DNA of 64,000 bases from CATQHS01 sp963422655 (GCA_963422655.1 OY730440.1:2170001-2234000); one strand, 5' to 3'; counted from the stretch's first letter, positions 15,726 to 24,616 are shown. The notes: a model not told the origin generated them from the sequence alone. A program made the numbers and translations.

Positions 15726-17051
15726 ATGACCGGCGCCAGCACCGGTGTGCCGAAGGCTGCGGACTGGGCCCGGCGGGATGCCGACGTCGTCTGGCACGGC
15801 TTCACCCAGATGGCCGTCTACGAGGACTCGACGCCGGTTATCGTCGAGCGGGGCGCCGGCCACTACCTCTACGACGTCGATGGGCGCCGGTACCTCGACG
15901 CCATCTCGTCGCTGTGGGTCACCACTCTGGGCCATGGAGATCCCGAACTGAACCGGGCCGCTCGGGACCAACTCGACCTGATCAGCCACTCCACCCTGCT
16001 CGGCAACGGCAACGTTGCTGCCATCAGGCTGGCCGAAGCCCTCCGAGCGGTGGTGCCGGTTCCCGAGCCCCACTTCCTGTTCGCCTCCGACGGTGCTGCC
16101 GCAGTGGAGCAGGCCGTCAAGATCGCCTTCCAGTATTGGCACAACCAGACGATCGTCGACCGTACCGCCTACCTGGCCCTGGGCCATGCCTACCACGGTG
16201 ACTCGGTGGGGTCGCTGTCGGTGGGCGACAGCGGTTTCGGGACCGATCGGTTCGACCCGTTGCGCTTCCCGGTGGTCCGCACCCCTGGCTATGACGACCC
16301 GGACTGGGTCGTGAAGGCCATCGACGCCCTCGACAGACACCAGCACCGGTTAGCCGCGGCGGTGATCGAACCCTTGGTCCAAGGGGCGGCCGGCATGCTC
16401 GTGACCGCCCCGGACCAAGTGGCGATCTTCGCCGGGGCGGTCCAAGACCGGGGCATACCACTTATCTGCGATGAGGTGGCCACCGGCTTCGGCCGCACCG
16501 GCACTCTGTTTGCCAGCGACCAGTGCGGCATACGTCCCGACCTCATGTGCCTGGGCAAGGGTCTCACCGGCGGATACCTGCCCCTTTCGGCCACCGTGGT
16601 CACCTCCGGCATATACGAGTCATTCCTCGGCGAGGATCTCGGGGATCGGACCTTCTGTCACGGCCACTCCTACAGCGGGAACGCCCTGGCCTGCGCGGTG
16701 GCGACCCGCCACTTGGAGCTGATCGAGGAGCGCGACATCATCGTCCACGTAGCGGCTGTGGCCGATCACCTCGATTCGGCCCTGATCCCCGTTGCCGCCC
16801 TCCCCACGGTCGGGGCGGTTCGTAGGCGCGGCCTCATGACCGGCGTGGAGCTAGCCCCACCACCCGGCGCCGTCCGCTGGGGCCGCAAAGTGTGTGCCGC
16901 CGCGGTGCGGGCCGGTGTGCTGCTTCGGCCCCTCGGTGACGTGATCGTCATCATGCCCCCGCTGTCGATCACCGAAGCCGAGATCGACACCATCGTCACT
17001 ACTTTGATAGGCGCCATCAGTGAAGTAGCCGGACGGGAGGCAGGGCAATGA
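15726..17051 (+). CDS. bioA: Adenosylmethionine-8-amino-7-oxononanoate aminotransferase
   Basis: PLP enzyme of biotin synthesis that converts KAPA to DAPA with S-adenosylmethionine as amino donor; 441 residues. It shows the BioA N-terminal VWHGFTQM tryptophan motif, SSLWVTTLGHG, GHAYHGDSVGS, the aspartate region LICDEVATGFGRTG and the Schiff-base lysine K278 in LGKGLTGGYLPLS. FCHGHSYSGNALACAV is typical. ATG at 15726 follows the stop-poor upstream region closely. Stop and bioF start overlap as ATGA, so bioA-bioF-bioD form an operon. bioB is not in the window. Confidence 0.95.
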   Translation: MTGASTGVPKAADWARRDADVVWHGFTQMAVYEDSTPVIVERGAGHYLYDVDGRRYLDAISSLWVTTLGHGDPELNRAARDQLDLISHSTLLGNGNVAAIRLAEALRAVVPVPEPHFLFASDGAAAVEQAVKIAFQYWHNQTIVDRTAYLALGHAYHGDSVGSLSVGDSGFGTDRFDPLRFPVVRTPGYDDPDWVVKAIDALDRHQHRLAAAVIEPLVQGAAGMLVTAPDQVAIFAGAVQDRGIPLICDEVATGFGRTGTLFASDQCGIRPDLMCLGKGLTGGYLPLSATVVTSGIYESFLGEDLGDRTFCHGHSYSGNALACAVATRHLELIEERDIIVHVAAVADHLDSALIPVAALPTVGAVRRRGLMTGVELAPPPGAVRWGRKVCAAAVRAGVLLRPLGDVIVIMPPLSITEAEIDTIVTTLIGAISEVAGREAGQ

Positions 17052-18196
17052 CCCGAGCCGGCTGGGACGGCATCGCAGCCGAGGCCATGGTCGCAGTCGC
17101 TGCCGCCAATCAGGTACGCCGGCCTGTGGATCTCGACGGTGGACGCCCGGGCACCGTCTTGTCCCGGACCGGTCAGGAGATCCTGTCGTTCGCATCGAAC
17201 GACTACTTGGGTCTCAGCCAGCACCCGGCTGTGAGCGCCGCTGCCACCGCCGCCATCGCCGTCTACGGCACCGGCTCGGGATCGGCCCGGCTCATCGTGG
17301 GGTCGAGGCCGGTCCACACTCGGCTCGAAGCCCGCATCGCGGCTTGGCGGGGCACCGAAGCAGCCGTGCTGTTCACCACAGGGTACGCGGCCAACCTCGG
17401 CGTTGTGGCCACCATGGGCCGGTGGGCGTCGCTGGTCTGCTCCGACGAGCTCAACCATGCTTCCATCATCGACGGTTGCCGCCTGGCCCGAGCCCCTACT
17501 CACGTCTATCCCCATCGCGATACCGACGCCGTCGACAGTCTCCTGAAGGGCGCGAACGGCAAAGGGATCGTGATCACCGACTCGGTTTTCTCCATGGACG
17601 GCGATCTGGCCCCGGTGGCCGAGCTCTCCCGGGTATGCGCCGCTCACGGGGCACTGCTCGTCCTGGACGACGCCCACATGGTGTTCGACCATCCCGAATC
17701 GGTCCATCCGGATTGCCGGGTGCTGAGGGTGGGGACCTTGTCCAAAGCCGTCGGCGCCTTGGGTGGGTACGTGTGCGGGCCGGCGGCCTTCATCGACCTG
17801 CTGGTGAACAAGGCCCGCTCCTATATCTTCACCACCGCTACCACCCCCGCCGCCGCCGCCGCCGCTCATGTGGCCATCGACATCATCGACTCGGCCGAGG
17901 GGGCCGAGTCGATGGATCGCCTGCGGGCCAACATCGACCGGATCCGGCCCGGTCACCCCAGCCCCATCATCCCCGTTGTCATCGGTGACGAGAAGGAGAC
18001 CGTGGCCGCTTCGGACATCCTGGCCCGGGCCGGGATCCTCGTGCCCGCGATAAGGCCTCCCACGGTCCCGGTCGGGACGTCCCGGCTCCGGGTGACGGTC
18101 TCGGCCGCCCACACCGATGCCGATCTCGACCGGCTCGCCGACGTCCTCGGCTCGGCCGGGGTCCTTGCGGCCGGGGATCGGATCCATGCCGGCTGA
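17048..18196 (+). CDS. bioF: 8-amino-7-oxononanoate synthase
   Basis: PLP-dependent alpha-oxoamine synthase joining a pimeloyl thioester with L-alanine to give KAPA; 382 residues. Motifs are FASNDYLGLSQHP, GTGSGSARLIVGSRPVHTRLE, VLFTTGYAANLGV, SDELNHASIIDG, LVLDDAHMVF and the PLP lysine K233 in GTLSKAVGALGG. It overlaps bioA by 4 nt and bioD by 11 nt. It could in principle be another alpha-oxoamine synthase, but position between bioA and bioD settles the assignment. Confidence 0.95.
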   Translation: MTRAGWDGIAAEAMVAVAAANQVRRPVDLDGGRPGTVLSRTGQEILSFASNDYLGLSQHPAVSAAATAAIAVYGTGSGSARLIVGSRPVHTRLEARIAAWRGTEAAVLFTTGYAANLGVVATMGRWASLVCSDELNHASIIDGCRLARAPTHVYPHRDTDAVDSLLKGANGKGIVITDSVFSMDGDLAPVAELSRVCAAHGALLVLDDAHMVFDHPESVHPDCRVLRVGTLSKAVGALGGYVCGPAAFIDLLVNKARSYIFTTATTPAAAAAAHVAIDIIDSAEGAESMDRLRANIDRIRPGHPSPIIPVVIGDEKETVAASDILARAGILVPAIRPPTVPVGTSRLRVTVSAAHTDADLDRLADVLGSAGVLAAGDRIHAG

Positions 18197-18809
18197 GACC
18201 GTGGCCTACGTCACCGGCACCGGTACCGGGATCGGCAAGACCTGGGCCGCAGCCGCGCTGGCCCGGACTCTGCGAAATGCAGGCCGAACCGTTCGGGCCT
18301 GCAAACCGGTCCAGTCCCACGACCCGGCCGATACCGTCCTCACCGATGCCGACGTCCTGGCCGACGCCACCGGGCAACGGGCCTGTGACGTCTGCTCGCC
18401 CGAGCGCACCTACCCGGTGCCGCTGGCCCCGCCCATGGCCGCCCGCAAGCTGGGTCGCACCTGCCCCGGATCGGACGAGCTGGCCCGGATCTGCTACTTC
18501 GGCGATGACGTCGACGTGGGCATCGTCGAGGGGGTGGGGGGCCTCTACTCGCCGCTGGCGGTCGACGGCCACAACCTGAATCTGATCGAACGGATCGAAC
18601 CCGATCTGGTGCTGGTGGTGGCCTCGGCCACTCTCGGCGCCATCCATGACACCATCGCCTGCACCGTTGCTCTTGCTGCCCATCGTCTCATGGTGCTACT
18701 GAACCGGTTCGATCCCGATGTCGAAGTCCACAACCTGAACCTCGACTGGTTGCGGGATCAGGGTCTTACTGTCATGACTTCGGTGCCGACGCTAGCCGAC
18801 CACATCTGA
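18186..18809 (+). CDS. bioD: Dethiobiotin synthetase
   Basis: ATP-dependent carboxylase closing the ureido ring of biotin from DAPA; 207 residues. P-loop TGTGTGIGKTWAAA, substrate lysine in RACKPVQSHD, and VGIVEGVGGLYSPLA (the EGAGG-type motif). ATG at 18186 overlaps the bioF end. Last gene of the run; about 80 bp separate it from acsA. Confidence 0.93.
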   Translation: MPAETVAYVTGTGTGIGKTWAAAALARTLRNAGRTVRACKPVQSHDPADTVLTDADVLADATGQRACDVCSPERTYPVPLAPPMAARKLGRTCPGSDELARICYFGDDVDVGIVEGVGGLYSPLAVDGHNLNLIERIEPDLVLVVASATLGAIHDTIACTVALAAHRLMVLLNRFDPDVEVHNLNLDWLRDQGLTVMTSVPTLADHI

Positions 18810-18863
18810 TGAGCACGTCTGGTCGAGCGCTTCTGGCTACTGTGGCGGGGCGGGCCGAAGCCC

Positions 18864-18884
18864 CATAATCCCGGACCGAGGAGG
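18864..18884 (+). promoter_or_regulatory. Candidate -10 box and strong RBS of acsA
   Basis: CATAAT at 18864-18869 and GAGGAGG at 18878-18884, the latter 5 nt before ATG 18890. The same CATAAT hexamer precedes htpX at 21873. Confidence 0.4.
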
Positions 18885-18889
18885 CACCA

Positions 18890-20884
18890 ATGTCCGAAGG
18901 GTCGATCGAGGTCTACGAGAGCGAGGACCGTACCTTCGCACCGCCTGCCGACTTCGCCACCGCCGCTATGGCCAACGACCGGTCCTTGTATGAGGAGGCC
19001 GAGGCCGACTTCGAGTCGTTCTGGGCCCGCCAGGCCCGAGAGCTGCTCACCTGGCACGACGACTTCCACACCACCCTGAAATGGGACCTGCCTTTTGCCG
19101 AGTGGTTCGTCGGCGGCACCCTCAACGTCTCGTACAACTGCCTCGATCGCCACGTGGCCGCGGGCTCAGGCGACAAAGTCGCTTTCCACTGGGAGGGAGA
19201 GCCGGGCGACACCCGCACCATCACCTATCGAGAGCTGCTGGCCGACGTGCAGCGGTTTTCCAACGTGCTGTTGAAGCTGGGGCTGCGCAAGGGCGACCGG
19301 GCAGCCATCTACATGCCGATGATCCCCGAACTGGCCGTGGCCATGCTGGCCTGCACCCGCATCGGGGTGGCCCATTCAGTGATCTTCGGCGGGTTCTCAC
19401 CCGACGCCATCACCGATCGCTGCGAAGACGCCGAGGCCAGACTGATCATCACCGCCGACGCCGGCTACCGGCGAGGCGAGCCGTCGATGCTCAAACCCAA
19501 CGTCGACGCTGCTTTGTCGGCCGGGGCGCCCACGGTGGAGCACGTGGTCGTCGTCGACCGGTGCGGTACCGATCCGGCCATGACGCCCGGCCGGGATCTG
19601 TGGTGGAGCGACCTCATGGCCTCCTCGGCCCCCGAATGTCCGGCTGAGCCCATGGACTCCGAGCAACTCTTGTACCTCCTCTACACGTCGGGGACCACGG
19701 CCAAGCCCAAGGGCATCATGCACACCACCGGCGGTTACCTGACCCAGGTCTGCTTCACCCACAAGTACGTTTTCGACTTGCAGCCCGACACCGACGTCTT
19801 CTGGTGTGCAGCCGACATCGGCTGGGTGACCGGCCACAGCTACATCGTCTACGGACCGCTGGCCAACGGCTGCACTTCGGTTATGTACGAGGGCACGCCC
19901 GACACGCCCCGGCCCGAGCTGCGCAGCGGTGATCGGCCCGGATGGGCCAAGGACCGGCTGTGGGACATCATCGAGCGCTACGGCGTCACCCAGCTCTACA
20001 CGGCCCCCACCGCCATCCGCACCTTCATGAAGTGGGGCGAGGAATGGCCGGCCGGTCACGACTTGTCCAGCTTGCGGGTGCTGGGCACGGTGGGGGAGCC
20101 CATAAACCCCGAGGCGTGGATGTGGTACCACCGCCACATCGGTAGTGAGCGCTGCCCCGTTGTCGACACTTGGTGGCAGACCGAGACCGGGGGCCACATG
20201 ATCGCCCCGCTGCCTGGCGTCACCGTCACCAAACCTGGTTCAGCCACCCAGCCGCTGCCAGGGGTGTTTGCCGAAGTGATCGACGACGACGGCAACGTCG
20301 TGGGCGTCGGCGGCGGCTACCTCACCGTCACCCGGCCTTGGCCGTCGATGCTGCGGGGGATCTGGGGTGATCCCGAGCGCTATCGGCAGACCTACTGGTC
20401 GATCTACGAGGGCCGGTACTTCGCCGGGGACGGGGCCCGGGTGGACAATGACGGGTACCTGTGGCTGCTGGGTCGAGTCGACGACGTGATGAACGTGTCG
20501 GGCCATCGCATCTCCACCACCGAGGTGGAGTCGGCGCTGGTGGATCACCCGGCCGTAGCCGAGGCGGCGGTGGTGGGGGCCCGAGACGACGTCACCGGTC
20601 AGGCCATCGTCGGCTACGTGATCCTGGTGGGCCGAGTAGAAGCGTCCGACGAGCTGCGGGAGAGGATCCGCCGCCATGTCGGCGTCAAGCTCGGCCCCAC
20701 GGCCCGCCCCAAGGCCGTGTTCTGCGTTCCCGATCTGCCCAAGACCCGCTCGGGCAAGATCATGCGCCGCCTGCTGCGCGACGTGGCCGACGGCCGGGAC
20801 CTCGGCGACACCACCACCCTGGCCGACCCGGGGGTGGTGGCCGAGATCCGGGAGCGGGCCGCGGCCGCTGTCGAAGAAGGCTGA
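18890..20884 (+). CDS. acsA: Acetyl-CoA synthetase (AMP-forming)
   Basis: Converts acetate (possibly propionate) to its CoA ester through acetyl-AMP. The 664 residues match the usual AcsA length and domain order. Visible are the ACS N-terminal domain (ELLTWHDDFHTTLKWDLPFAEWFVGG), YTSGTTAKPKGIMHTTGGYL (phosphate loop), DIGWVTGHSYIVYGPL, the DTWWQTETGGHMI acyl-pocket motif with tryptophan, and the hinge LGRVDDVMNVSGHRIS. TRSGKIMRRLL has the catalytic, acetylation-regulated lysine. Strong GAGGAGG ribosome site. Confidence 0.95.
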   Translation: MSEGSIEVYESEDRTFAPPADFATAAMANDRSLYEEAEADFESFWARQARELLTWHDDFHTTLKWDLPFAEWFVGGTLNVSYNCLDRHVAAGSGDKVAFHWEGEPGDTRTITYRELLADVQRFSNVLLKLGLRKGDRAAIYMPMIPELAVAMLACTRIGVAHSVIFGGFSPDAITDRCEDAEARLIITADAGYRRGEPSMLKPNVDAALSAGAPTVEHVVVVDRCGTDPAMTPGRDLWWSDLMASSAPECPAEPMDSEQLLYLLYTSGTTAKPKGIMHTTGGYLTQVCFTHKYVFDLQPDTDVFWCAADIGWVTGHSYIVYGPLANGCTSVMYEGTPDTPRPELRSGDRPGWAKDRLWDIIERYGVTQLYTAPTAIRTFMKWGEEWPAGHDLSSLRVLGTVGEPINPEAWMWYHRHIGSERCPVVDTWWQTETGGHMIAPLPGVTVTKPGSATQPLPGVFAEVIDDDGNVVGVGGGYLTVTRPWPSMLRGIWGDPERYRQTYWSIYEGRYFAGDGARVDNDGYLWLLGRVDDVMNVSGHRISTTEVESALVDHPAVAEAAVVGARDDVTGQAIVGYVILVGRVEASDELRERIRRHVGVKLGPTARPKAVFCVPDLPKTRSGKIMRRLLRDVADGRDLGDTTTLADPGVVAEIRERAAAAVEEG

Positions 20885-20981
20885 TCGGGGCCGTACCGGC
20901 GTGGCCCATCCCCGCCACCGGGCCGACCGAGGGCCCGGTAACTGGCACCGCCGACCGGGCGGGGCGGAATCGGGACCGGTC

Positions 20982-21413
20982 GTGATATTCGATCTGGATG
21001 GGGTTATCTCAGACGCCTCGCACCGCCAGCGGTACCTGCGGGGCCCCACCAAGGATTGGAAGGGGTTCTTCGCCGCGGCCGTGAACGATGTTCCCATCGC
21101 CGCCGGGCTCGGCCTGACCCGAGCCGTGATCGACGACCACACCGTTGCCATCCTCACCGCCCGCCCGTCCTACATGGCCACCGGCACCCTGGACTGGCTG
21201 GCCGCCCACGAGGTGCGCTATCACCTTCTGATCCTGCGTCCAGCCCATGATCGCCGCTCTTCAGCGAGCTTCAAGCGTCATGAGCTGGGCCGGCTCCGGG
21301 CCGCGGGCTACGAGGTCACTGCTGCTATCGACGACGACGAGCGCATAATCGACATGTACCGGTCAGAAGGGGTATTCGCCCTGTACCTCCATTCGGGTTA
21401 CTACGAACGCTGA
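20982..21413 (+). CDS. HAD-superfamily, polynucleotide kinase phosphatase-like protein
   Basis: Small HAD-fold protein, 143 residues. Motif I is VIFDLDGVISDASHR, with the nucleophile pair as D-x-D; VAILTARPS is motif II (Thr/Ser); AAIDDDERIIDMYRSEG is motif III/IV. It resembles the phosphatase domain of T4 polynucleotide kinase-type proteins and short phage or bacterial HAD enzymes; the substrate is unknown. GTG 20982 is the first sensible start; the frame upstream overlaps the acsA end and shadow sequence. Confidence 0.65.
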   Translation: MIFDLDGVISDASHRQRYLRGPTKDWKGFFAAAVNDVPIAAGLGLTRAVIDDHTVAILTARPSYMATGTLDWLAAHEVRYHLLILRPAHDRRSSASFKRHELGRLRAAGYEVTAAIDDDERIIDMYRSEGVFALYLHSGYYER

Positions 21414-21431
21414 GCCCCCGGCCGGAGCGAA

Positions 21432-21740
21432 TCAGCCGTTTTTCTCGTCGCCCTCCAAGGAACCCAGGCCGGGGGGAGTCAAGTTTTCCGCGTATCTGGT
21501 CATGTTGTCGTTCAACGCCGTAATGAGCTGCTCGACGAACTGTGGCGACATGTTGACCCGCTGTACGACTACTCCCCGTCTGCTTGGTTGAGCGCCTGAG
21601 AAATCGAGACGGATGAAATCAAGGGTGAACTCGTACGGCGAATGGTGCACGACTGCGAAATTCGACCATACGCCCGCCTCGAGCTCGGGCGGCATCCGAA
21701 TCGACAACTCCGGACCTTCGTTGCTCTTGCTCTCGTCCAC
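21432..21740 (-). CDS. DUF3467 domain protein
   Basis: About 102 residues matching the compact DUF3467 layout: AGVWSNFAVVHHSPYEFTLDFIRLDF, then a strand with VVVQRVNMSPQFVEQLITALNDNM. Function of the family is not established. GTG at 21740 is chosen over the first in-frame start at 21875: the extra residues are Arg/Pro-rich and unlike the family, and TAGCGT lies 7 nt upstream of the GTG, as in a leaderless promoter. Confidence 0.7.
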   Translation of the reverse strand: MDESKSNEGPELSIRMPPELEAGVWSNFAVVHHSPYEFTLDFIRLDFSGAQPSRRGVVVQRVNMSPQFVEQLITALNDNMTRYAENLTPPGLGSLEGDEKNG

Positions 21741-21747
21741 GTCCGGG

Positions 21748-21753
21748 ACGCTA
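21748..21753 (-). promoter_or_regulatory. Candidate leaderless -10 box for the DUF3467 gene
   Basis: Read on the minus strand this is TAGCGT followed by 7 nt and the GTG start at 21740, the same geometry as at 6796-6809. Confidence 0.35.
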
Positions 21754-21872
21754 CCGGCTCGGCAGGATCTTTTGGTTCGGTTGGCCGGATTTGGTGCTCT
21801 GCTGAAAGTGATAGCTCGGCCCCACGGCGACGGCCGGGCAGCAGGCAGTGCCGTGTGGTCGGGTGAGGCTGT

Positions 21873-21905
21873 CATAATGGGGCGACTACTTAGCTCAGGA
21901 GAGGT
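21873..21905 (+). promoter_or_regulatory. Candidate -10 box and RBS of htpX
   Basis: CATAAT at 21873-21878 is followed by a short leader ending in AGGAGAGG (21898-21905), 5 nt before the ATG at 21911. Confidence 0.45.
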
Positions 21906-21910
21906 GAAAA

Positions 21911-22771
21911 ATGGTCAACACTGTGAAGACGTTTACCCTGCTGGCGTTGCTGGGCGGTCTCGCCATCGTGGTCGGGGGCATGCTCGGGGGACAGGGCGGT
22001 CTCGTCATCGGATTGGCGCTGGGTTTGGTCCTCGTGGGCGGCTCGTACTGGTTCAGTGCCAAGCTGGCCATCGCCTCGGCCCGAGCCAAGCTCGTCACAG
22101 CAGCCGAGATGCCTCGCTACCACCAGATCATGAACGAGCTCTGCCGTCGAGCCGACCTGCCCGTGCCCGCCCTCTACGTGTCGCCCAACCCCCAACCCAA
22201 CGCTTTCGCCACCGGCCGCAACCCTCACAACGCGGCCGTGTGCATCACTGCCGGCCTCATCCAAGTGATGGACTGGGAGAAGATCCGCGGTGTGCTCGCT
22301 CACGAGCTGGCCCACATCCGCAATCGCGATGTCCTCATCTGCTCGGTGGCGGCTGCTATCGGCATGGGCATCACCTTCGCGGCCAACATGGCCATGTGGG
22401 GGGCCATCTTTGCCGGCGGGCGTAACGACCGTGACAGCAACCCCATCGGCCAGCTCGCATTTGCCATACTGGCCCCGATTGCCGCCACCCTGATCCAGGC
22501 GGCCGTGAGCCGTAGCCGGGAGTTCCAGGCTGACGCCTCCGCGGCGAAGCTCATCGGCGACGGCAGGCCCTTGGCCCGGGCTCTGGCGAGTCTCGACGCC
22601 TATGCCGAGCGGGTCCCGTCCGGCGTCAACCCCAACCAGGCGTCGGCTTACATCGTCAACCCGCTCAAGGCCCAGGCCGCACGCGGCGGGGGTGGTTTCG
22701 GCAAGCTGTTCAGCACCCACCCGCCCACTGTCGAGCGCATCCGTCGCCTCGAGTCCGGCGATTGGGCCTGA
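21911..22771 (+). CDS. htpX: M48 family zinc metalloprotease HtpX
   Basis: Membrane-bound protease for quality control of misfolded membrane proteins; 286 residues. Two N-terminal transmembrane segments (FTLLALLGGLAIVVGG; GLVIGLALGLVLVGGSYW) precede the zinc motif H131-E-L-A-H135 in LAHELAHIRNRD. Two more hydrophobic stretches and the third zinc ligand in SRSREFQADASAAKL follow. The start is supported by AGGAGAGG. Confidence 0.95.
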   Translation: MVNTVKTFTLLALLGGLAIVVGGMLGGQGGLVIGLALGLVLVGGSYWFSAKLAIASARAKLVTAAEMPRYHQIMNELCRRADLPVPALYVSPNPQPNAFATGRNPHNAAVCITAGLIQVMDWEKIRGVLAHELAHIRNRDVLICSVAAAIGMGITFAANMAMWGAIFAGGRNDRDSNPIGQLAFAILAPIAATLIQAAVSRSREFQADASAAKLIGDGRPLARALASLDAYAERVPSGVNPNQASAYIVNPLKAQAARGGGGFGKLFSTHPPTVERIRRLESGDWA

Positions 22772-22777
22772 GTGGTG

Positions 22778-22783
22778 TAACAT
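22778..22783 (+). promoter_or_regulatory. Candidate leaderless -10 box
   Basis: TAACAT, 6 nt before an ATG at 22790 that opens a 9-codon ORF (MDARVWRCW) overlapping the start of the small coiled-coil gene in another frame. Confidence 0.35.
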
Positions 22784-22803
22784 CAGCGCATGGATGCTCG
22801 AGT

Positions 22804-23094
22804 GTGGCGGTGTTGGTGAGCGCAGCGACGGGCACGGTGACGGTGATGGTCACTTCGTTCACGGTGATGCGGGGGTTCCGCCGCGATATCAAAGGCGACG
22901 TAGAAAATGCGATAAATGGTGTCAAAGAAGACATCCAAGCCTTGGACACCAGACTCACCGATCAGATCGTCGGGGTGGAGGCCAAGCTCACCGCCGAAAT
23001 CCGCCGTGTGGAAGGCAAAGTCGACGAAGTGGGCGCCAGCGTCGCGGCGCTGAGGGAGCGAACCTCCAACATCGAGGGAGCCAGAAGCGGATGA
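22804..23094 (+). CDS. Small membrane-anchored coiled-coil protein
   Basis: Unrecognised protein of about 96 residues. One N-terminal transmembrane helix (VAVLVSAATGTVTVMVTSFTV) leads into a basic turn and an amphipathic coiled coil (VENAINGVKEDIQALDTRLTDQI, then AKLTAEIRRVEGKVDEV). The build resembles the protein at 3843-4292: a short N-terminal anchor with a cytosolic coil. GTG 22804 is the likeliest start; GTG 22810 or 22816 and an upstream TTG are possible. It converges on the YajQ gene. Confidence 0.55.
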   Translation: MAVLVSAATGTVTVMVTSFTVMRGFRRDIKGDVENAINGVKEDIQALDTRLTDQIVGVEAKLTAEIRRVEGKVDEVGASVAALRERTSNIEGARSG

Positions 23095-23116
23095 ATCCCC
23101 GGTCGACGATATCCAG

Positions 23117-23605
23117 CTAGTCGCGGAAGTTGCGGTACTGGAGCGGGATACCGAAGTCGGTCTCCTTCAGTGCTGCGATCACGGCTTGAAGGTCGTTGCG
23201 TTTCTTGGACTGGACCCGGAGCTGGTCACCCTGGGTTGACGACTGAACCCCTTTGACGCCGAGGCCCTTGATGAACTTGTTCAGGGCTCGAGCCTTCTCA
23301 GCCGAAATCCCGGCTTGCAACTGAGCCGTCTGGCGGGCCGTAGCCCCGGCCGCGTCTTCGACGGAGCCGTAGTCAAGGGCCTTGAGCGAGACCTTGCGCC
23401 GCACCATCTTCTCTTCCAGAACCTGACGCAGTGCGGTGAGTCGGTTCACCGACACCGAAGCCATGGTGATGGAGCCGTCCCCCAACTCGATCGAGGAGTT
23501 GGTGTTCTTGAAATCGAACCGGGTTTCTATCTCGCGCCGGGCCTGATCGACCGCGTTGCGAACTTCCTGGAGATCGATCTGGCTGACTACGTCGAAGGTG
23601 GGCAT
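23117..23605 (-). CDS. YajQ family nucleotide-binding protein
   Basis: Soluble protein of 162 residues with the two ferredoxin-like halves of YajQ proteins, some members of which bind cyclic di-GMP. Start PTFDVVSQIDLQEVRNAVDQA, then ETRFDFKNTNSSIEL, and the end VQSKKRNDLQAVIAALKE with FGIPLQYRNFRD, all highly conserved in the family. ATG at 23605 is the conserved start. Confidence 0.93.
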   Translation of the reverse strand: MPTFDVVSQIDLQEVRNAVDQARREIETRFDFKNTNSSIELGDGSITMASVSVNRLTALRQVLEEKMVRRKVSLKALDYGSVEDAAGATARQTAQLQAGISAEKARALNKFIKGLGVKGVQSSTQGDQLRVQSKKRNDLQAVIAALKETDFGIPLQYRNFRD

Positions 23606-23666
23606 GGGTTCGACCTTAGCCTGAGCGCGGCTCGAGAGTGGTGGCGGTATCAAGGTCGAGAGCGGG

Positions 23667-23672
23667 TATCAT
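23667..23672 (+). promoter_or_regulatory. Candidate -10 box of tRNA-Tyr
   Basis: TATCAT lies 10 nt upstream of the mature tRNA 5' end. No clear -35 element was recognised. Confidence 0.4.
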
Positions 23673-23682
23673 CTCGGGTTCA

Positions 23683-23764
23683 GGGTCGGTGCCCGAGCGG
23701 CCAAAGGGAACGGGCTGTAAACCCGTCGGCGTTGCCTACGGAGGTTCGAATCCTCCCCGGCCCA
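23683..23764 (+). tRNA. tRNA-Tyr (GTA)
   Basis: An 82-nt class II tRNA. The acceptor stem GGGTCGG pairs with CCGGCCC, the anticodon arm ACGGG-CTGTAAA-CCCGT gives GTA, a long variable arm follows, and the T-arm is GGAGG-TTCGAAT-CCTCC. The discriminator is A and CCA is not encoded. Confidence 0.96.
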
Positions 23765-23832
23765 CTGAGTTGCGCATAGTGTTGAGAACTTTCTCGTGCT
23801 GGGAATGGGTAGGGCCGGAGAAACGGTTCTGC

Positions 23833-23876
23833 GGTTCGGTGTTACTGGTAGAAAGGTTCGGTGTTACTGGTAGAAA
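23833..23876. repeat. Perfect 22-bp tandem duplication
   Basis: GGTTCGGTGTTACTGGTAGAAA occurs at 23833-23854 and immediately again at 23855-23876, just beyond the acetyltransferase stop codon and 70 bp after tRNA-Tyr. Confidence 0.9.
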
Positions 23877-23883
23877 CCAACGG

Positions 23884-24383
23884 TTATCCGAGCATGCGTT
23901 GCATGACCACCACATCGAGCCAGGTGCCGAGCTTGCGGCCCACTTCCCGCTCGATGCCCACCGTGTCGAAACCGGCGGAGCGGTGAAGGTAGATCGATGC
24001 CTCGTGCCCGCCCACGATCCGGGCCAAGATGGTGTGAAGCCGCGGGCGGTGGCCAAGTCGATGAGCTCGGCCAACAGTCGGGAACCGACCCCCATTCCCC
24101 GAACCGAGATGTCCACATACACGCTCGACTCGACCGAAGTGCGGTAAGCGGCCCGGGCCCGGTACTCCGACAGCGACGCGAAGCCCACCACCGAACCGTC
24201 CAGCTCGCCCACCACCACTCCCAAGGCCCCGTCCCGCTCCGCCAACCAGGCGATCTGCTCGCCGAGCGTTCTGGGAACGAGATCGAAGGTGTGGGTGGTG
24301 TGGGTGACTTCGTGGTTGTAGATGCGGCGAATGGCCTCGGCGTCGCTGTGAGCAGCCAAGCGGATCCGGATCTCCCCGGGCAT
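23884..24383 (-). pseudogene. GNAT acetyltransferase with single-base frameshift
   Basis: Phosphinothricin-acetyltransferase-like GNAT protein. The 5' part reads IRLAAHSDAEAIRRIYNHEV, then VVGFASLSEYRARAAY and the acetyl-CoA loop VRGMGVGSRLLAELIDLA. Near 24031-24036 one base appears missing: restoring a C after GGCTTC gives GFHTILARIVGGHEASIYLH. The sequence then continues in another frame to SAGFDTVGIEREVGRKLG and WLDVVVMQRML with a TAA stop at 23884. Thus the C-terminal half is present but out of frame. It is either a recent pseudogene or a sequencing/assembly error. Confidence 0.85.
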
Positions 24384-24616
24384 GGCTCCGAGGCTAATCC
24401 GAGGTACATACGACCCTGCCGGACCTTCCACCCTCTGCTTGCATCCGATCTGGTACCGTGGCGGGGACCCTGGACCAGCACCCGAAGGCACAGTGGTCTG
24501 CTGTTTGATACTCTAACGTTCCAGCACATGGTCAGCGCTATCGGGCGTTTCACCGCCGATCCTCCCGGCACTAAGACGGAGATAGGCTCGTCGGGACGTG
24601 AGATAGCCGAAAGCCA

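Noticed and set aside
23683..23876. tRNA-Tyr 3' end as an attachment site with the 22-bp duplication as a boundary
   Set aside because: The duplicated 22-mer does not copy the tRNA 3' end and no integrase gene is nearby.
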